Under the pieces are notes generated by a model, which saw nothing but the letters and a program-made list of their open reading frames with translations, did not search any database and was not told the DNA's origin. 48,169 nt of DNA from JAIRNF01 sp031550925 (lineage in GTDB: Bacteria; Bacteroidota; Bacteroidia; Bacteroidales; UBA932), in assembly GCA_031550925.1 (NCBI GenBank), contig JAVBOE010000065.1, positions 1 to 48,169 on the forward strand, in the 5' to 3' direction. Position numbers and translations under genes: made by a program. Of the stretch, positions 7,667 through 15,331 are shown piece by piece; position 1 is the first letter of the stretch, and every line of letters begins with the position of its first letter.

Positions 7667-8557
7667 GTGAGAAAACTGCTACTGTACATATGCTTACCGA
7701 TACTACTAGTATCATATGGAGTAGAAACTTCCGCACAAGGTAAAAACTATATTAAGGGATTAAAGGGAACAGACTCTCTTTCTGTTGGACGCGTATGGGC
7801 AGCCAGTATGGTAGTTCCGGGGTATGGGCAAGCCTACAATAAGCAGTACTGGAAAATTCCGGTTATCTATGGAGGCGCGGCCTCGTTAGCATATGTAGGG
7901 TATCATTTCAACGGGAAAAAACAGGAGGCTTGGAGTAGCTACCAAAACGCGCTTTCTTTGAATATGCCCGATAAGCTACTGGCAGACCTCAGAGATACGT
8001 ACGATGGCTACAAAACCAAGCGTAACCTTGCTTATACAGGAGCAGCGTTATTTTATATTGGCGGAGCACTAGACGCCGTATGGCAGTACAAGACAGACAG
8101 ACCTACAGTACCCGCTAAACCTACTATATACTCAACTCTAGTTCCGGGATTAGGGCAAATCTATAACAAGGAGTATTGGAAGGTGCCTATTATTTATGGC
8201 GGATTGGCTTTTTGTATTTATTTAATTAACGATAATAACATAAAGTATAACAGATATCGGGATGCATACAATAACGTTACTCAAAAGCTACCTGATGAGT
8301 TTAACGGCAAATATACGGCAGACAACCTAAAGTATTTTAGAGACGGCTACCGACGAAATCGCGATTATAGCATTTTAGCAACCGTAATTGTTTATGCTCT
8401 AAACATTGTAGATGCCAACGTTTTTGCACATTTAGCCGACTATGATATCAGCGATAATCTATCAATGAAGTTCGAACCAACGCTATTCGACCCAACATTC
8501 ACACCAATGACATATACGCCTACTGTAGGCTTTAACCTAACAATAACGCTAAAATAG
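7667..8557 (+). CDS. DUF5683 domain membrane/envelope protein
   Basis: A protein of unknown function, regularly found downstream of parAB in Bacteroidota. I prefer the GTG start at 7667 (MRKLLLYICLPILLVSYGVETSAQ), which gives a compact signal peptide; a TTG at 7655 would add four residues. The protein contains two related halves, each with a motif of the type VPG-GQ-YNK-YWK-P-IYGG (WAASMVVPGYGQAYNKQYWK and YSTLVPGLGQIYNKEYWK), each followed by a short hydrophobic segment. This internal duplication of a P-G-x-G-Q-x-Y-N-K motif is the hallmark of the family. The C-terminal part looks strand-rich. The gene starts 18 bp after parB and ends 6 bp before the transglycosylase gene. Confidence 0.8.
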   Translation: MRKLLLYICLPILLVSYGVETSAQGKNYIKGLKGTDSLSVGRVWAASMVVPGYGQAYNKQYWKIPVIYGGAASLAYVGYHFNGKKQEAWSSYQNALSLNMPDKLLADLRDTYDGYKTKRNLAYTGAALFYIGGALDAVWQYKTDRPTVPAKPTIYSTLVPGLGQIYNKEYWKVPIIYGGLAFCIYLINDNNIKYNRYRDAYNNVTQKLPDEFNGKYTADNLKYFRDGYRRNRDYSILATVIVYALNIVDANVFAHLADYDISDNLSMKFEPTLFDPTFTPMTYTPTVGFNLTITLK

Positions 8558-8563
8558 AGAATA

Positions 8564-9823
8564 ATGAAAATACTAAAACTTTTCGGGCTTATTGCGTTGC
8601 TTTACCTTCTCCCCACTACTATTATTTGTGCACAAGGAAAAGATGATGATAGCCCTGATATTCCTGATAACAGCAGGGCTGAAAGTATAGATAGCCTTCT
8701 TTCTATTTTTTACATTCAGAGATCAATAAGTGATGACTCTATTGATCCCGAAATTGACTCAATGGATATAGCGGCAGATCTCCCCGATGCTGTGTATATA
8801 GAGCGTTTGAGTAAAATTGCTTCGCCTGTACATTTATCCTATAACAAACAAATACGTAACTGTATTATCACATATACACAGAAATACAAGACGAAATCTG
8901 AAGCAATACTAGGATTAGCCGAGTACTACATGCCAATATTTGAAGAAATACTAGACCAATACGGGCTTCCCCACGAGCTGAGGGGGATGGCTATTATTGA
9001 GTCTGCCCTTAATCCCCTTGCGGTTTCGAGGGCCGGAGCAACAGGTATGTGGCAGTTTATGTACAGAACAGGCAAGCATTACAACCTCAACGTAACATCG
9101 TTTGTGGACGATCGTCGCGACCCTATTGCTTCGGCACACGCAGCAGCAAAGTTTCTACGTGATTTATATTCTGTGTTCGGCGATTGGAATCTGGCTATTG
9201 CAGCCTATAACTGTGGCGAAGGAAATGTAAAAAAAGCTATACGTAGAGCCAATGGAAAGACTGATTACTGGGAAATATATCCATACTTACCCCGCGAAAC
9301 AAGAGGGTATGTTCCGCTATTTGTTGGCGCTACATACATGCTACACTACTATAAAGAGCATGGGCTTATGCCTTTAAAAGCAGATAAACCGATACAGACC
9401 GATACCATTATGGTAAGTCGTATGCTACACTTCGAGCAAATTGCAGCATTAATTGATATACCCGTTCAGCAGCTGCGCGATCTTAACCCTCAGTATCGTC
9501 GCGATATTATTCCGGGTAAAGAAAAGCTATATGTGCTTACCTTGCCTTACGAATATACCACAACATTTATCGACAAAGAAGAAGAAATTTATTCCTATAA
9601 GGATTCGATATACTTCAATCCAAAAGTTCTTGCTGCACCTGCAGATTATACTGTTGCAACTGTTGACGGAAAATCAAAAATTGTACACACAGTGGCAAAA
9701 GGCGATACACCCGGCGGCATTGCTCAGAAATACAAAGTGAGATTAAGCGATTTGAAGTATTGGAATAACATTGGAAGTAAAAACATTATCAGAATCGGAC
9801 AAAAACTTGTTGTCTACAAGTAA
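8564..9823 (+). CDS. Membrane-bound lytic murein transglycosylase (MltD-like) with LysM domain
   Basis: Cleaves peptidoglycan glycan strands to 1,6-anhydro ends. It has 419 residues: a signal peptide (KLFGLIALLYLLPTTIICAQ), an Asp/Ser-rich linker, then an SLT domain at about residues 115-265 with the catalytic Glu in AIIESALNPLA, the GATGMWQFM block and the NLAIAAYNCGEGNV block. The C-terminus is one LysM domain (HTVAKGDTPGGIAQKYKVRL) that binds N-acetylglucosamine chains. MltD of E. coli has two LysM repeats; here only one is clear. Its 3' end lies 3 bp from the convergent priA end, with no visible terminator between them. Confidence 0.92.
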   Translation: MKILKLFGLIALLYLLPTTIICAQGKDDDSPDIPDNSRAESIDSLLSIFYIQRSISDDSIDPEIDSMDIAADLPDAVYIERLSKIASPVHLSYNKQIRNCIITYTQKYKTKSEAILGLAEYYMPIFEEILDQYGLPHELRGMAIIESALNPLAVSRAGATGMWQFMYRTGKHYNLNVTSFVDDRRDPIASAHAAAKFLRDLYSVFGDWNLAIAAYNCGEGNVKKAIRRANGKTDYWEIYPYLPRETRGYVPLFVGATYMLHYYKEHGLMPLKADKPIQTDTIMVSRMLHFEQIAALIDIPVQQLRDLNPQYRRDIIPGKEKLYVLTLPYEYTTTFIDKEEEIYSYKDSIYFNPKVLAAPADYTVATVDGKSKIVHTVAKGDTPGGIAQKYKVRLSDLKYWNNIGSKNIIRIGQKLVVYK

Positions 9824-9826
9824 ACG

Positions 9827-12271
9827 CTAATAAGGATCAACATCCGGCACTACCGATAAAGACTTATACTTAGGTATAGCCATAACTGCTGTAACGCAAC
9901 GTTGCAGCAGTTTTTTTGCGTTTGCCAGGTTGGCATTCCGCTCCAGCTTAAGCATAATAACGTTTATATACCTATTCTGTATTCTATTAATCAACGGGGC
10001 CTCGGGGCCAAGCACGCGATTACCAAACCGCTGACGCATAACCTGTGCCAGCTCTTTTGCCGCCGAATTAACAACGACAATATCTTTATGCTTAAGCGTA
10101 ATGGCTATCAACCTATAGAAAGGCGGATAGCAAAAAGTTTTACGTTCTTCCAGCTGTTCGCTAAACATCCCTTCATAGTTACCTTTTACTACATAGCGTA
10201 TTATAGGATGCGAAGGGTTGCTTGTTTGAATTAGCGCCAGTCCTTGCTTCTGCCTTCTGCCCGCACGCCCGCATACTTGGGTTAGCAGCTGAAAGCTGCG
10301 TTCGTGCGCACGAAAATCGGGAAAGTTAAGCATGTTATCAGCATTAAGAATACCAACTAAGCTAACCTTATCAAAGTCGAGACCCTTTGTTACCATTTGC
10401 GTACCAACTAAGATATCAGTTTCTCCATTCTCAAACGATGCAATAGTCTCCTCATATGCATTCTTTGTGCGAACCGAATCTAAATCTAATCGACGAATAT
10501 GAGCATCTTTAAAAATATAGGACAGCTCTTCTTCTATCTTCTCCGTACCAAAACCTTTAGTTTCTATGTTGGTGCTACCACAAGAAGAGCAGCAGTGAGG
10601 CATAGGCTGCGAGTATCCACAATAATGGCAACGCAGCTGATTGCTTTGCTTATGGTATGTCAAACTGACGTTACATTGTGTACACTGCGGGATGTATCCG
10701 CAATCGTTACATTGTATAAAAGGAGAGAATCCGCGCCTATTCTGAAAAAGTATTACCTGCTCTTTATTTGCTAAACTCTTTTCAATCTCCTCGAGTAATG
10801 ATTGCGAAAAATGGCTGGTTACCCGTTGCTTTTTACGAGCAGTAAGCATGTTTACTGTTTCTATAATTGGCAAAACGGCATTACCATATCGTTCTTGCAG
10901 CTGAGCCAAGCCGTACTTACCAACCTGCGCGTTATAGTAGCTCTCTACAGATGGAGTTGCCGTTCCCAGCAACACTTTTGCGCCATGCATACCTGCCAAT
11001 ACAACCGCTGCATCACGGGCATTATAGCGGGGTGCAGGGTCCTGTTGCTTATAGCTGCCATCGTGCTCTTCGTCCACAATTATTAAACCTAAACTGGCAA
11101 AAGGAAGAAACACCGACGAGCGTGCACCAATAACAATATCGTAACGCTTACCAATAGACTGAAACACCTCAACACGTTCGGCATCGCTGTATCGAGAGTG
11201 ATATACCCCCACTCTATCGCCAAACACACCACGAAGACGATTGATAAGCTGAAACGTTAGCGCAATTTCGGGAAGAAGGTATAGCACTTGCCTTCCTTGC
11301 TCCAGCTGCTCTTTTATCAGCTGCAGGTATATCTCTGTCTTACCCGATGATGTAATGCCATGAAGCAACACTACATCTTTATCTGCAAACAATTCTTTTA
11401 TTTGATTAAATGCTATTTCTTGAGATTGTGTTAACCCGGCAATAGGTTTTGTAGCTTCTGCTTGAGCAGAAAGACGAGCGACTTCAACCATTTCTTGTAC
11501 CAAAAGCCCCTTATCAACACAAGCCTTTAGCGCAGCCTGTAACTCCGGTTTTCCTTTAAGCAGCTCCTTCTTTGAAAAAAAAGGAGGCGAAGAGAATTTT
11601 ATCTCCCCTGCAAATGACAAGTAATGCAGTAATAATGCCTCCTGCTTCTTTGCCCTTTTTAGTGATAAAAGAACCTCATTCAGCTGCTCTTCATTACCGA
11701 TTGAAGGGCTTAGCTTAACATACGCTTCCAGCTTTGGTTTATACGTATGCTTCAGATGTTCGCCCGATCCTATCAAGCCTTTCTCTTGCAAGCCAGCCAA
11801 CAAGCCAAGGATATTCTTCTTACCTACAACTTTTGCTAAAGAATCAACTGTTTGTGTTGATTTATTCTCAAGATGGGCTAGTATCTCTCGCTCGGTATCG
11901 TTTAACTCCGAATAATCATCAGGTTGTTTATAGAATATCAGCTTTGTTTCACTCTCCATCTTCAAACCCGATGGAAGCGAGGCTGTCATTACCTCTCCCA
12001 GCGTACACATATAGTAGTCGGCCATCCATAGCCAAAACCTAATTTGTAGAGGAGTAACTATTGGTAGATTATCTATAGCGGAAAGGATATTTTTTACCTC
12101 ATAGCTATCGGGCTTGTTATTATGTATGTCAATAACAATGCCCGCATATAGCTTACGTTTGCCTAACTGAACCGTAACTCTACAGCCAACGTTAAGCTGT
12201 TCCTCCATATCGGATGGCACACCATACGTTAATGGTGCAAGCGCTAACGGAAGAACAATATCTGCATACAT
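9827..12271 (-). CDS. priA: Primosomal protein N' (replication restart helicase PriA)
   Basis: A 3'-5' superfamily 2 helicase that recognises abandoned forks and reloads the replisome. The 814-residue protein has the N-terminal 3'-DNA-end-binding domain (YADIVLPLALAPLTYGVP), Walker A in LLHGITSSGKTEIYL near residue 305, the DEEHD box, and a zinc-binding insertion with paired Cys motifs (CNDCGYIPQCTQC, CHYCGYSQPMPHCCSSCGS). The helicase C-terminal blocks ILVGTQMVTKGLDFDKV and QLLTQVCGRAGR follow. Length is typical. It lies 2 bp downstream of ispH and is the last gene of the cmk-ispH-priA unit. Confidence 0.97.
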   Translation of the reverse strand: MYADIVLPLALAPLTYGVPSDMEEQLNVGCRVTVQLGKRKLYAGIVIDIHNNKPDSYEVKNILSAIDNLPIVTPLQIRFWLWMADYYMCTLGEVMTASLPSGLKMESETKLIFYKQPDDYSELNDTEREILAHLENKSTQTVDSLAKVVGKKNILGLLAGLQEKGLIGSGEHLKHTYKPKLEAYVKLSPSIGNEEQLNEVLLSLKRAKKQEALLLHYLSFAGEIKFSSPPFFSKKELLKGKPELQAALKACVDKGLLVQEMVEVARLSAQAEATKPIAGLTQSQEIAFNQIKELFADKDVVLLHGITSSGKTEIYLQLIKEQLEQGRQVLYLLPEIALTFQLINRLRGVFGDRVGVYHSRYSDAERVEVFQSIGKRYDIVIGARSSVFLPFASLGLIIVDEEHDGSYKQQDPAPRYNARDAAVVLAGMHGAKVLLGTATPSVESYYNAQVGKYGLAQLQERYGNAVLPIIETVNMLTARKKQRVTSHFSQSLLEEIEKSLANKEQVILFQNRRGFSPFIQCNDCGYIPQCTQCNVSLTYHKQSNQLRCHYCGYSQPMPHCCSSCGSTNIETKGFGTEKIEEELSYIFKDAHIRRLDLDSVRTKNAYEETIASFENGETDILVGTQMVTKGLDFDKVSLVGILNADNMLNFPDFRAHERSFQLLTQVCGRAGRRQKQGLALIQTSNPSHPIIRYVVKGNYEGMFSEQLEERKTFCYPPFYRLIAITLKHKDIVVVNSAAKELAQVMRQRFGNRVLGPEAPLINRIQNRYINVIMLKLERNANLANAKKLLQRCVTAVMAIPKYKSLSVVPDVDPY

Positions 12272-12273
12272 AG

Positions 12274-13149
12274 CTATGCCATTTTACGAATTGCCGAAGC
12301 CACTTGCTCCATCAACCATTTGGGCGTAGAGGTTGCACCACAAACACCCACAGAATTACAATTCACAAACCAAGAAGATTGCAGCTCATTTTCATCTTCT
12401 ACCATGTATGTTCGCTTATTAACAGCCTTACATGCCTGATAAAGTACTTTACCATTAGAGCTCTGCTTACCGCTTACAAATATTACTACATCATGCTTAC
12501 GAGAAAACTCCTCTAAATGAGGCTTTCGGTTTGCTACCTGCCCGCATATAGTATTGTGCGATTGAAATACAACATCAGTATGTTTCTGAACTTCTTGCAT
12601 CCGGTGTTTTATCTCATTACTTAGAACTTCAAATTCATCAAGTCCCATAGTAGTTTGAGCAAATAAGCTGACCGGACGAGTAAAATCTATATTCTCTATT
12701 TCCGCAATATTCTCAACCACAATAGCATCTCCGTTAACCTGACCAATAAGTCCGTTAACCTCGGCATGTCCACGCTTTCCAAAGATTACCAGCTGTCCGT
12801 TTTGCTGTTTAATTTGTTCGTAGCTCTTTTTTATCCGCTCTTGTAGCTTAAGCACAACCGGACATGTACAGTCTATTACCTCAATGCCTTTCCGCTTCAG
12901 CAGCTGATAGGTTGAGGGTGGTTCGCCATGAGCACGAATAAGCAACTTAGTATTGCCAAGTCCATCTAAACGATTGTGATCGATAGTCAGCAAACCCAAA
13001 CCTTTCAGACGATTCACCTCTACAGTATTATGTACAATTTCTCCCAGCGAATATAGAGATACCGATTCTTTTAGCTCTCCCTCCGCCGTTTCTATTGCAC
13101 GAATTACACCGTAGCAAAAACCCGATTTATCGTCTATCTCTACCTGCAT
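12274..13149 (-). CDS. ispH: 4-hydroxy-3-methylbut-2-enyl diphosphate reductase
   Basis: The last enzyme of the MEP isoprenoid pathway; it reduces HMBPP to IPP and DMAPP with an iron-sulfur cluster. The start is the ATG at 13149 (MQVEIDDKSGFCYGV), 1 bp after the cmk stop; a longer in-frame TTG at 13191 would overlap cmk by 41 bp and is less likely. With this start the protein has 291 residues. The cluster ligands are Cys12 in SGFCYGV, a Cys in DCTCPVV near residue 97, and the Cys in NTICGQVANRK near residue 195. The HAEVNGLIGQ block and GATSTPKWLMEQV are also present. Position suggests translational coupling to cmk. Confidence 0.96.
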   Translation of the reverse strand: MQVEIDDKSGFCYGVIRAIETAEGELKESVSLYSLGEIVHNTVEVNRLKGLGLLTIDHNRLDGLGNTKLLIRAHGEPPSTYQLLKRKGIEVIDCTCPVVLKLQERIKKSYEQIKQQNGQLVIFGKRGHAEVNGLIGQVNGDAIVVENIAEIENIDFTRPVSLFAQTTMGLDEFEVLSNEIKHRMQEVQKHTDVVFQSHNTICGQVANRKPHLEEFSRKHDVVIFVSGKQSSNGKVLYQACKAVNKRTYMVEDENELQSSWFVNCNSVGVCGATSTPKWLMEQVASAIRKMA

Positions 13150-13150
13150 A

Positions 13151-13855
13151 CTATTTAGTATTACCAATGGTTTTATCAAACAGCTCGTCAAACCAAACTA
13201 GCTGCTCTTCGGGTATCATATTACTATTATCTAGCACAACCGCATCTTCTGCTTGCCGTAATGGACTTGTTGCACGATGAGAGTCCTCATAATCTCGATG
13301 CCGGATATTCTCCTCTATTTCTTCAAGCGATATGTTCTCTCCCTTTGCTTCCAGCTCTTTGAAGCGGCGCCTTGCTCGTACCTTAGGGTCGGCAGTCATA
13401 AATATTTTAAACTCAGCATTCGGAAAAACTACTGTACCGATATCTCGTCCATCCATCACAATGCCGCCATGCTTACCCATCTCTTGCTGTAATGCTACCA
13501 TTTGTACTCGAACTTCAGGTATGGCACTAATAGCACTAACATATTGAGAAACTTCTATACCGCGAATATCTGCTTCAACATTCACACCATTCAGCATTGT
13601 TTCGCTTCTACCAATCTCGTTATTATAAGCAAATGCGATTTTAATTTCGGGCAATCTACGGATTATTTCCTCCGTATCTGGAAAACCGTCTTTACCTATC
13701 AATCCATTATCTATACAGTAAAGTGTAACAGCACGGTACATCGCCCCTGTATCAACATAGATATAGCCTAAGCGTTTGGCAATGGCCTTCGCAAACGAAC
13801 TTTTGCCTGTAGATGAGTATCCATCTATGGCTATTGTTATTTTAGTCTGTGTCAT
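13151..13855 (-). CDS. cmk: Cytidylate kinase
   Basis: Phosphorylates CMP and dCMP with ATP. The 234-residue protein has a P-loop of the form AIDGYSSTGKSSFAKAIAK at residues 9-27; many homologues have GPAGSGKS or GxSSTGKS here. It then shows YVDTGAMYRAVTL, the CMP-binding insertion with VMDGRDIGTVVFPNA, and the lid segment RARRRFKELEAKG. This is the standard cmk length. It opens the cmk-ispH-priA unit. Confidence 0.96.
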   Translation of the reverse strand: MTQTKITIAIDGYSSTGKSSFAKAIAKRLGYIYVDTGAMYRAVTLYCIDNGLIGKDGFPDTEEIIRRLPEIKIAFAYNNEIGRSETMLNGVNVEADIRGIEVSQYVSAISAIPEVRVQMVALQQEMGKHGGIVMDGRDIGTVVFPNAEFKIFMTADPKVRARRRFKELEAKGENISLEEIEENIRHRDYEDSHRATSPLRQAEDAVVLDNSNMIPEEQLVWFDELFDKTIGNTK

Positions 13856-13872
13856 TGATAAAATCTAAAAAA

Positions 13873-13880
13873 CAAAAATA
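13873..13880 (-). promoter_or_regulatory. Candidate -7 promoter element for cmk-ispH-priA
   Basis: On the minus strand TATTTTTG (TAnnTTTG) lies 17 bp before the cmk ATG. The leader would be short, about 10-12 nt, and no TTG is found at the usual upstream distance, so this is a moderate call. Confidence 0.4.
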
Positions 13881-13959
13881 GTACAAATGATTGGGTTTTA
13901 AACACAGTGAATAATATGTAAGATATCATTCGTAATAATGACATTTGATGTTCAAAGTA

Positions 13960-13994
13960 AAAAAGAAGCCAGAATTTTATTCTGGCTTCTTTTT
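13960..13994 (-). terminator. Intrinsic terminator after the DUF2188 gene (possibly bidirectional)
   Basis: A perfect 15-bp stem AAAAAGAAGCCAGAA / TTCTGGCTTCTTTTT with a 5-bp loop starts 4 bp beyond the DUF2188 stop codon and has T-runs on both strands. It separates the short accessory genes from cmk. Confidence 0.88.
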
Positions 13995-13998
13995 ACAA

Positions 13999-14223
13999 CT
14001 ATCCTTTTGGTGGATATGGATCATTACCATAACTATTTTTCCCCCGAATTTTACCATTACGTCCATGTGTCAACACTTCTGACCTATTATTAATTGCAAT
14101 TTTTCGAGCAATCTCAAACGCCTCTCTTTGAGTTTCAGTAATTGCTGACACCTGCTTATTCCCGGCTCCCTTAACAGCCCATTTAGCTCCATGAGGAACT
14201 ACATGTTGGTTCTTTCTAGCCAT
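13999..14223 (-). CDS. DUF2188 domain small protein
   Basis: A 74-residue protein of the DUF2188 family, function unknown. The start chosen is the ATG at 14223 (MARKNQHVVPHGAKWAVKGA), matching the family's usual beginning and lying 11 bp after the preceding gene; an upstream ATG at 14250 would overlap that gene. Conserved features visible are NQHVVPHG, WAVKGAGN, the E-x-F-E-IARKIA helix, and the C-terminal HGRNGKIRGKNSYGNDPYPP, which is very typical. It has no signal peptide, so it is cytoplasmic. It forms a two-gene unit with the 68-residue Cys-rich protein upstream and ends at a strong hairpin terminator. Confidence 0.85.
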   Translation of the reverse strand: MARKNQHVVPHGAKWAVKGAGNKQVSAITETQREAFEIARKIAINNRSEVLTHGRNGKIRGKNSYGNDPYPPKG

Positions 14224-14234
14224 ATTATAAAATG

Positions 14235-14441
14235 TTATTTTGTATGGCATTCAGGGCAACAAGTAGCACAACCATCTACGGAAAGGTAGTACTTTTTTGC
14301 TTCCTTAACAGCATCTTTACAATTAGAAAAAGTTCCTAAATAAAGAGGAGACTGCATTAAGGATAACCAAAAACAACCTTCTACGTGAACTTCATGTTCA
14401 CCTGTAGATTGTGCATTTTTATTTACATAATATTTTTTCAT
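14235..14441 (-). CDS. Small Cys-rich protein (conserved, unknown function)
   Basis: A 68-residue cytoplasmic protein beginning MKKYYVNKNAQSTGEHEVHVE. The N-terminal half has the pattern YYVNKNAQSTGEHEVH with a Cys soon after. The C-terminus carries CATCCPECH, a Cys cluster that could bind zinc. An aromatic block (SPLYLGTFSNC) and a helix (DAVKEAKKYY) lie between. I recognise the general pattern from uncharacterised bacterial small proteins but cannot name a function. It lies 11 bp upstream of the DUF2188 gene, so the two are probably made together; both are often scattered accessory genes. Confidence 0.75.
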   Translation of the reverse strand: MKKYYVNKNAQSTGEHEVHVEGCFWLSLMQSPLYLGTFSNCKDAVKEAKKYYLSVDGCATCCPECHTK

Positions 14442-14501
14442 ATTAGTACTGTTTGCTAATTATTAACACTATGCGACTCCACGATAATCCACTAAATTGT
14501 T

Positions 14502-14625
14502 TACCTTTGACAAAGGGTTTATACATAAGGTGAGAAAGCCTTATATTATCTATCATGCTCAATGATTATAAAATTAAACTCTTTGTAGAATGTCGGAGTC
14601 GCAACCTCTGACATTCTTATTTTAC
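14502..14625 (+). ncRNA. Candidate structured small RNA with its own promoter and terminator-like hairpin
   Basis: A -7 element TACCTTTG (14502-14509) is followed by a segment that folds as a closed unit. An outer stem pairs 14510-14521 with 14575-14586 (ACAAAGGGTTTA / TAAACTCTTTGT). Inside are a hairpin ATAAGG / CCTTAT (14525-14544) and a hairpin ATCAT / ATGAT (14552-14566). Directly afterwards comes a 12-bp hairpin 14587-14617 followed by TATTTTA. Both long stems contain one G-U pair in plus-strand RNA that would be an A-C mismatch in minus-strand RNA, which favours the plus strand. No coding frame fits. If transcription starts 4-6 nt after the -7 box, the first few bases of the outer stem would be lost. 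Confidence 0.4.
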
Positions 14626-14641
14626 ATTATAATTATATGTT

Positions 14642-15016
14642 CTACTTTCTCGGCTTTTCTCTTTTTATTAGTTTATATATATCATCTTCTATTCCTTCCA
14701 TCTTTACTTCTACCATATCAAAAGAAATGACATTATTTACATAATCAAAACCCAGATTATCAAATAATATTTTCGCATTTACACTGTAATATCCTCCAGC
14801 TTTACTCACCTTAAAAGATTCCTCATCAACCTCTCCTACTTTAATTAGATATAATTCACTAGATTCATTTTCATCAACAGCAAATTTAACAGCAGATTTC
14901 TCACTTAATTTCAATTTATCTGCCGTAGCTTCCGTAAAACCCATTCTGCCACTTGCATGTATAGTACATTTAAGCTTTGTAGCATACTCCTTTGCACTCA
15001 ATATTTTTATAGCCAT
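14642..15016 (-). CDS. Hypothetical protein, 124 residues
   Basis: I do not recognise a family. The 124-residue protein has no signal peptide or membrane segment and is charged (many Lys, Glu and Asp). It begins MAIKILSAKEYATKLKCTIHAS and has an early segment GRMGFTEATADKLKL, then FAVDENESSELYLIKVGEVDE and a later block GGYYSVNAKILFDNLGFDY. Alternating hydrophobic strands in the middle suggest a small alpha/beta or beta-barrel domain. It has a TAnnTTTG promoter element 26 bp upstream and stands alone, pointing towards the candidate structured RNA. Confidence 0.7.
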   Translation of the reverse strand: MAIKILSAKEYATKLKCTIHASGRMGFTEATADKLKLSEKSAVKFAVDENESSELYLIKVGEVDEESFKVSKAGGYYSVNAKILFDNLGFDYVNNVISFDMVEVKMEGIEDDIYKLIKREKPRK

Positions 15017-15042
15017 TTGATCTCTTTATGCTTATTCATATG

Positions 15043-15050
15043 CAAATATA
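15043..15050 (-). promoter_or_regulatory. Candidate -7 promoter element for the 124-residue hypothetical gene
   Basis: On the minus strand TATATTTG (TAnnTTTG) lies 26 bp before the start codon at 15016. Confidence 0.5.
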
Positions 15051-15203
15051 GCGCATTAATTTTAATTTATCACTAGTAGTTTTAAAAGATTTATACACTT
15101 TCATATTAAGTTTTCAACATTAAGCAATTAAATAAGATATATTATTGTGTATAAGCGATTTACAATTAAGTATGAAAGAAGATAAGATGAGGGATTAAAA
15201 AAT

Positions 15204-15247
15204 AAACACAAAGCAAATGAAAAGCAAACACAAAGCAAATGAAAAGC
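15204..15247. repeat. Two perfect 22-bp tandem repeats
   Basis: The unit AAACACAAAGCAAATGAAAAGC is present twice without change (15204-15225, 15226-15247), followed by a partial third unit to about 15260. It lies in the 315-bp gap 15017-15331, whose other contents are the promoter at 15043, plain AT-rich DNA and the terminator at 15277. No reading frame of note is present. Confidence 0.85.
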
Positions 15248-15276
15248 AAATGAAAAACACAAGACAATTCATAACA

Positions 15277-15316
15277 AAAATAAAGCCTACTTAGTTAAGT
15301 AGGCTTTATTTTTTAG
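15277..15316 (-). terminator. Intrinsic terminator after mutB
   Basis: Inverted arms of 17 bp (15277-15293 and 15296-15312, about 15 bp usable around a 4-6 nt loop; core AAAGCCTACTT / AAGTAGGCTTT) lie 16 bp beyond the mutB stop and have T-runs on both strands. Confidence 0.9.
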
Positions 15317-15331
15317 CAAACATGTATTTAA

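Noticed and set aside
14587..14617. A tRNA-like arm (GGTTGCGACTCC on the minus strand resembles a T-arm)
   Set aside because: No acceptor, D or anticodon arm can be built around it; the hairpin fits better as the 3' end of the candidate plus-strand RNA.
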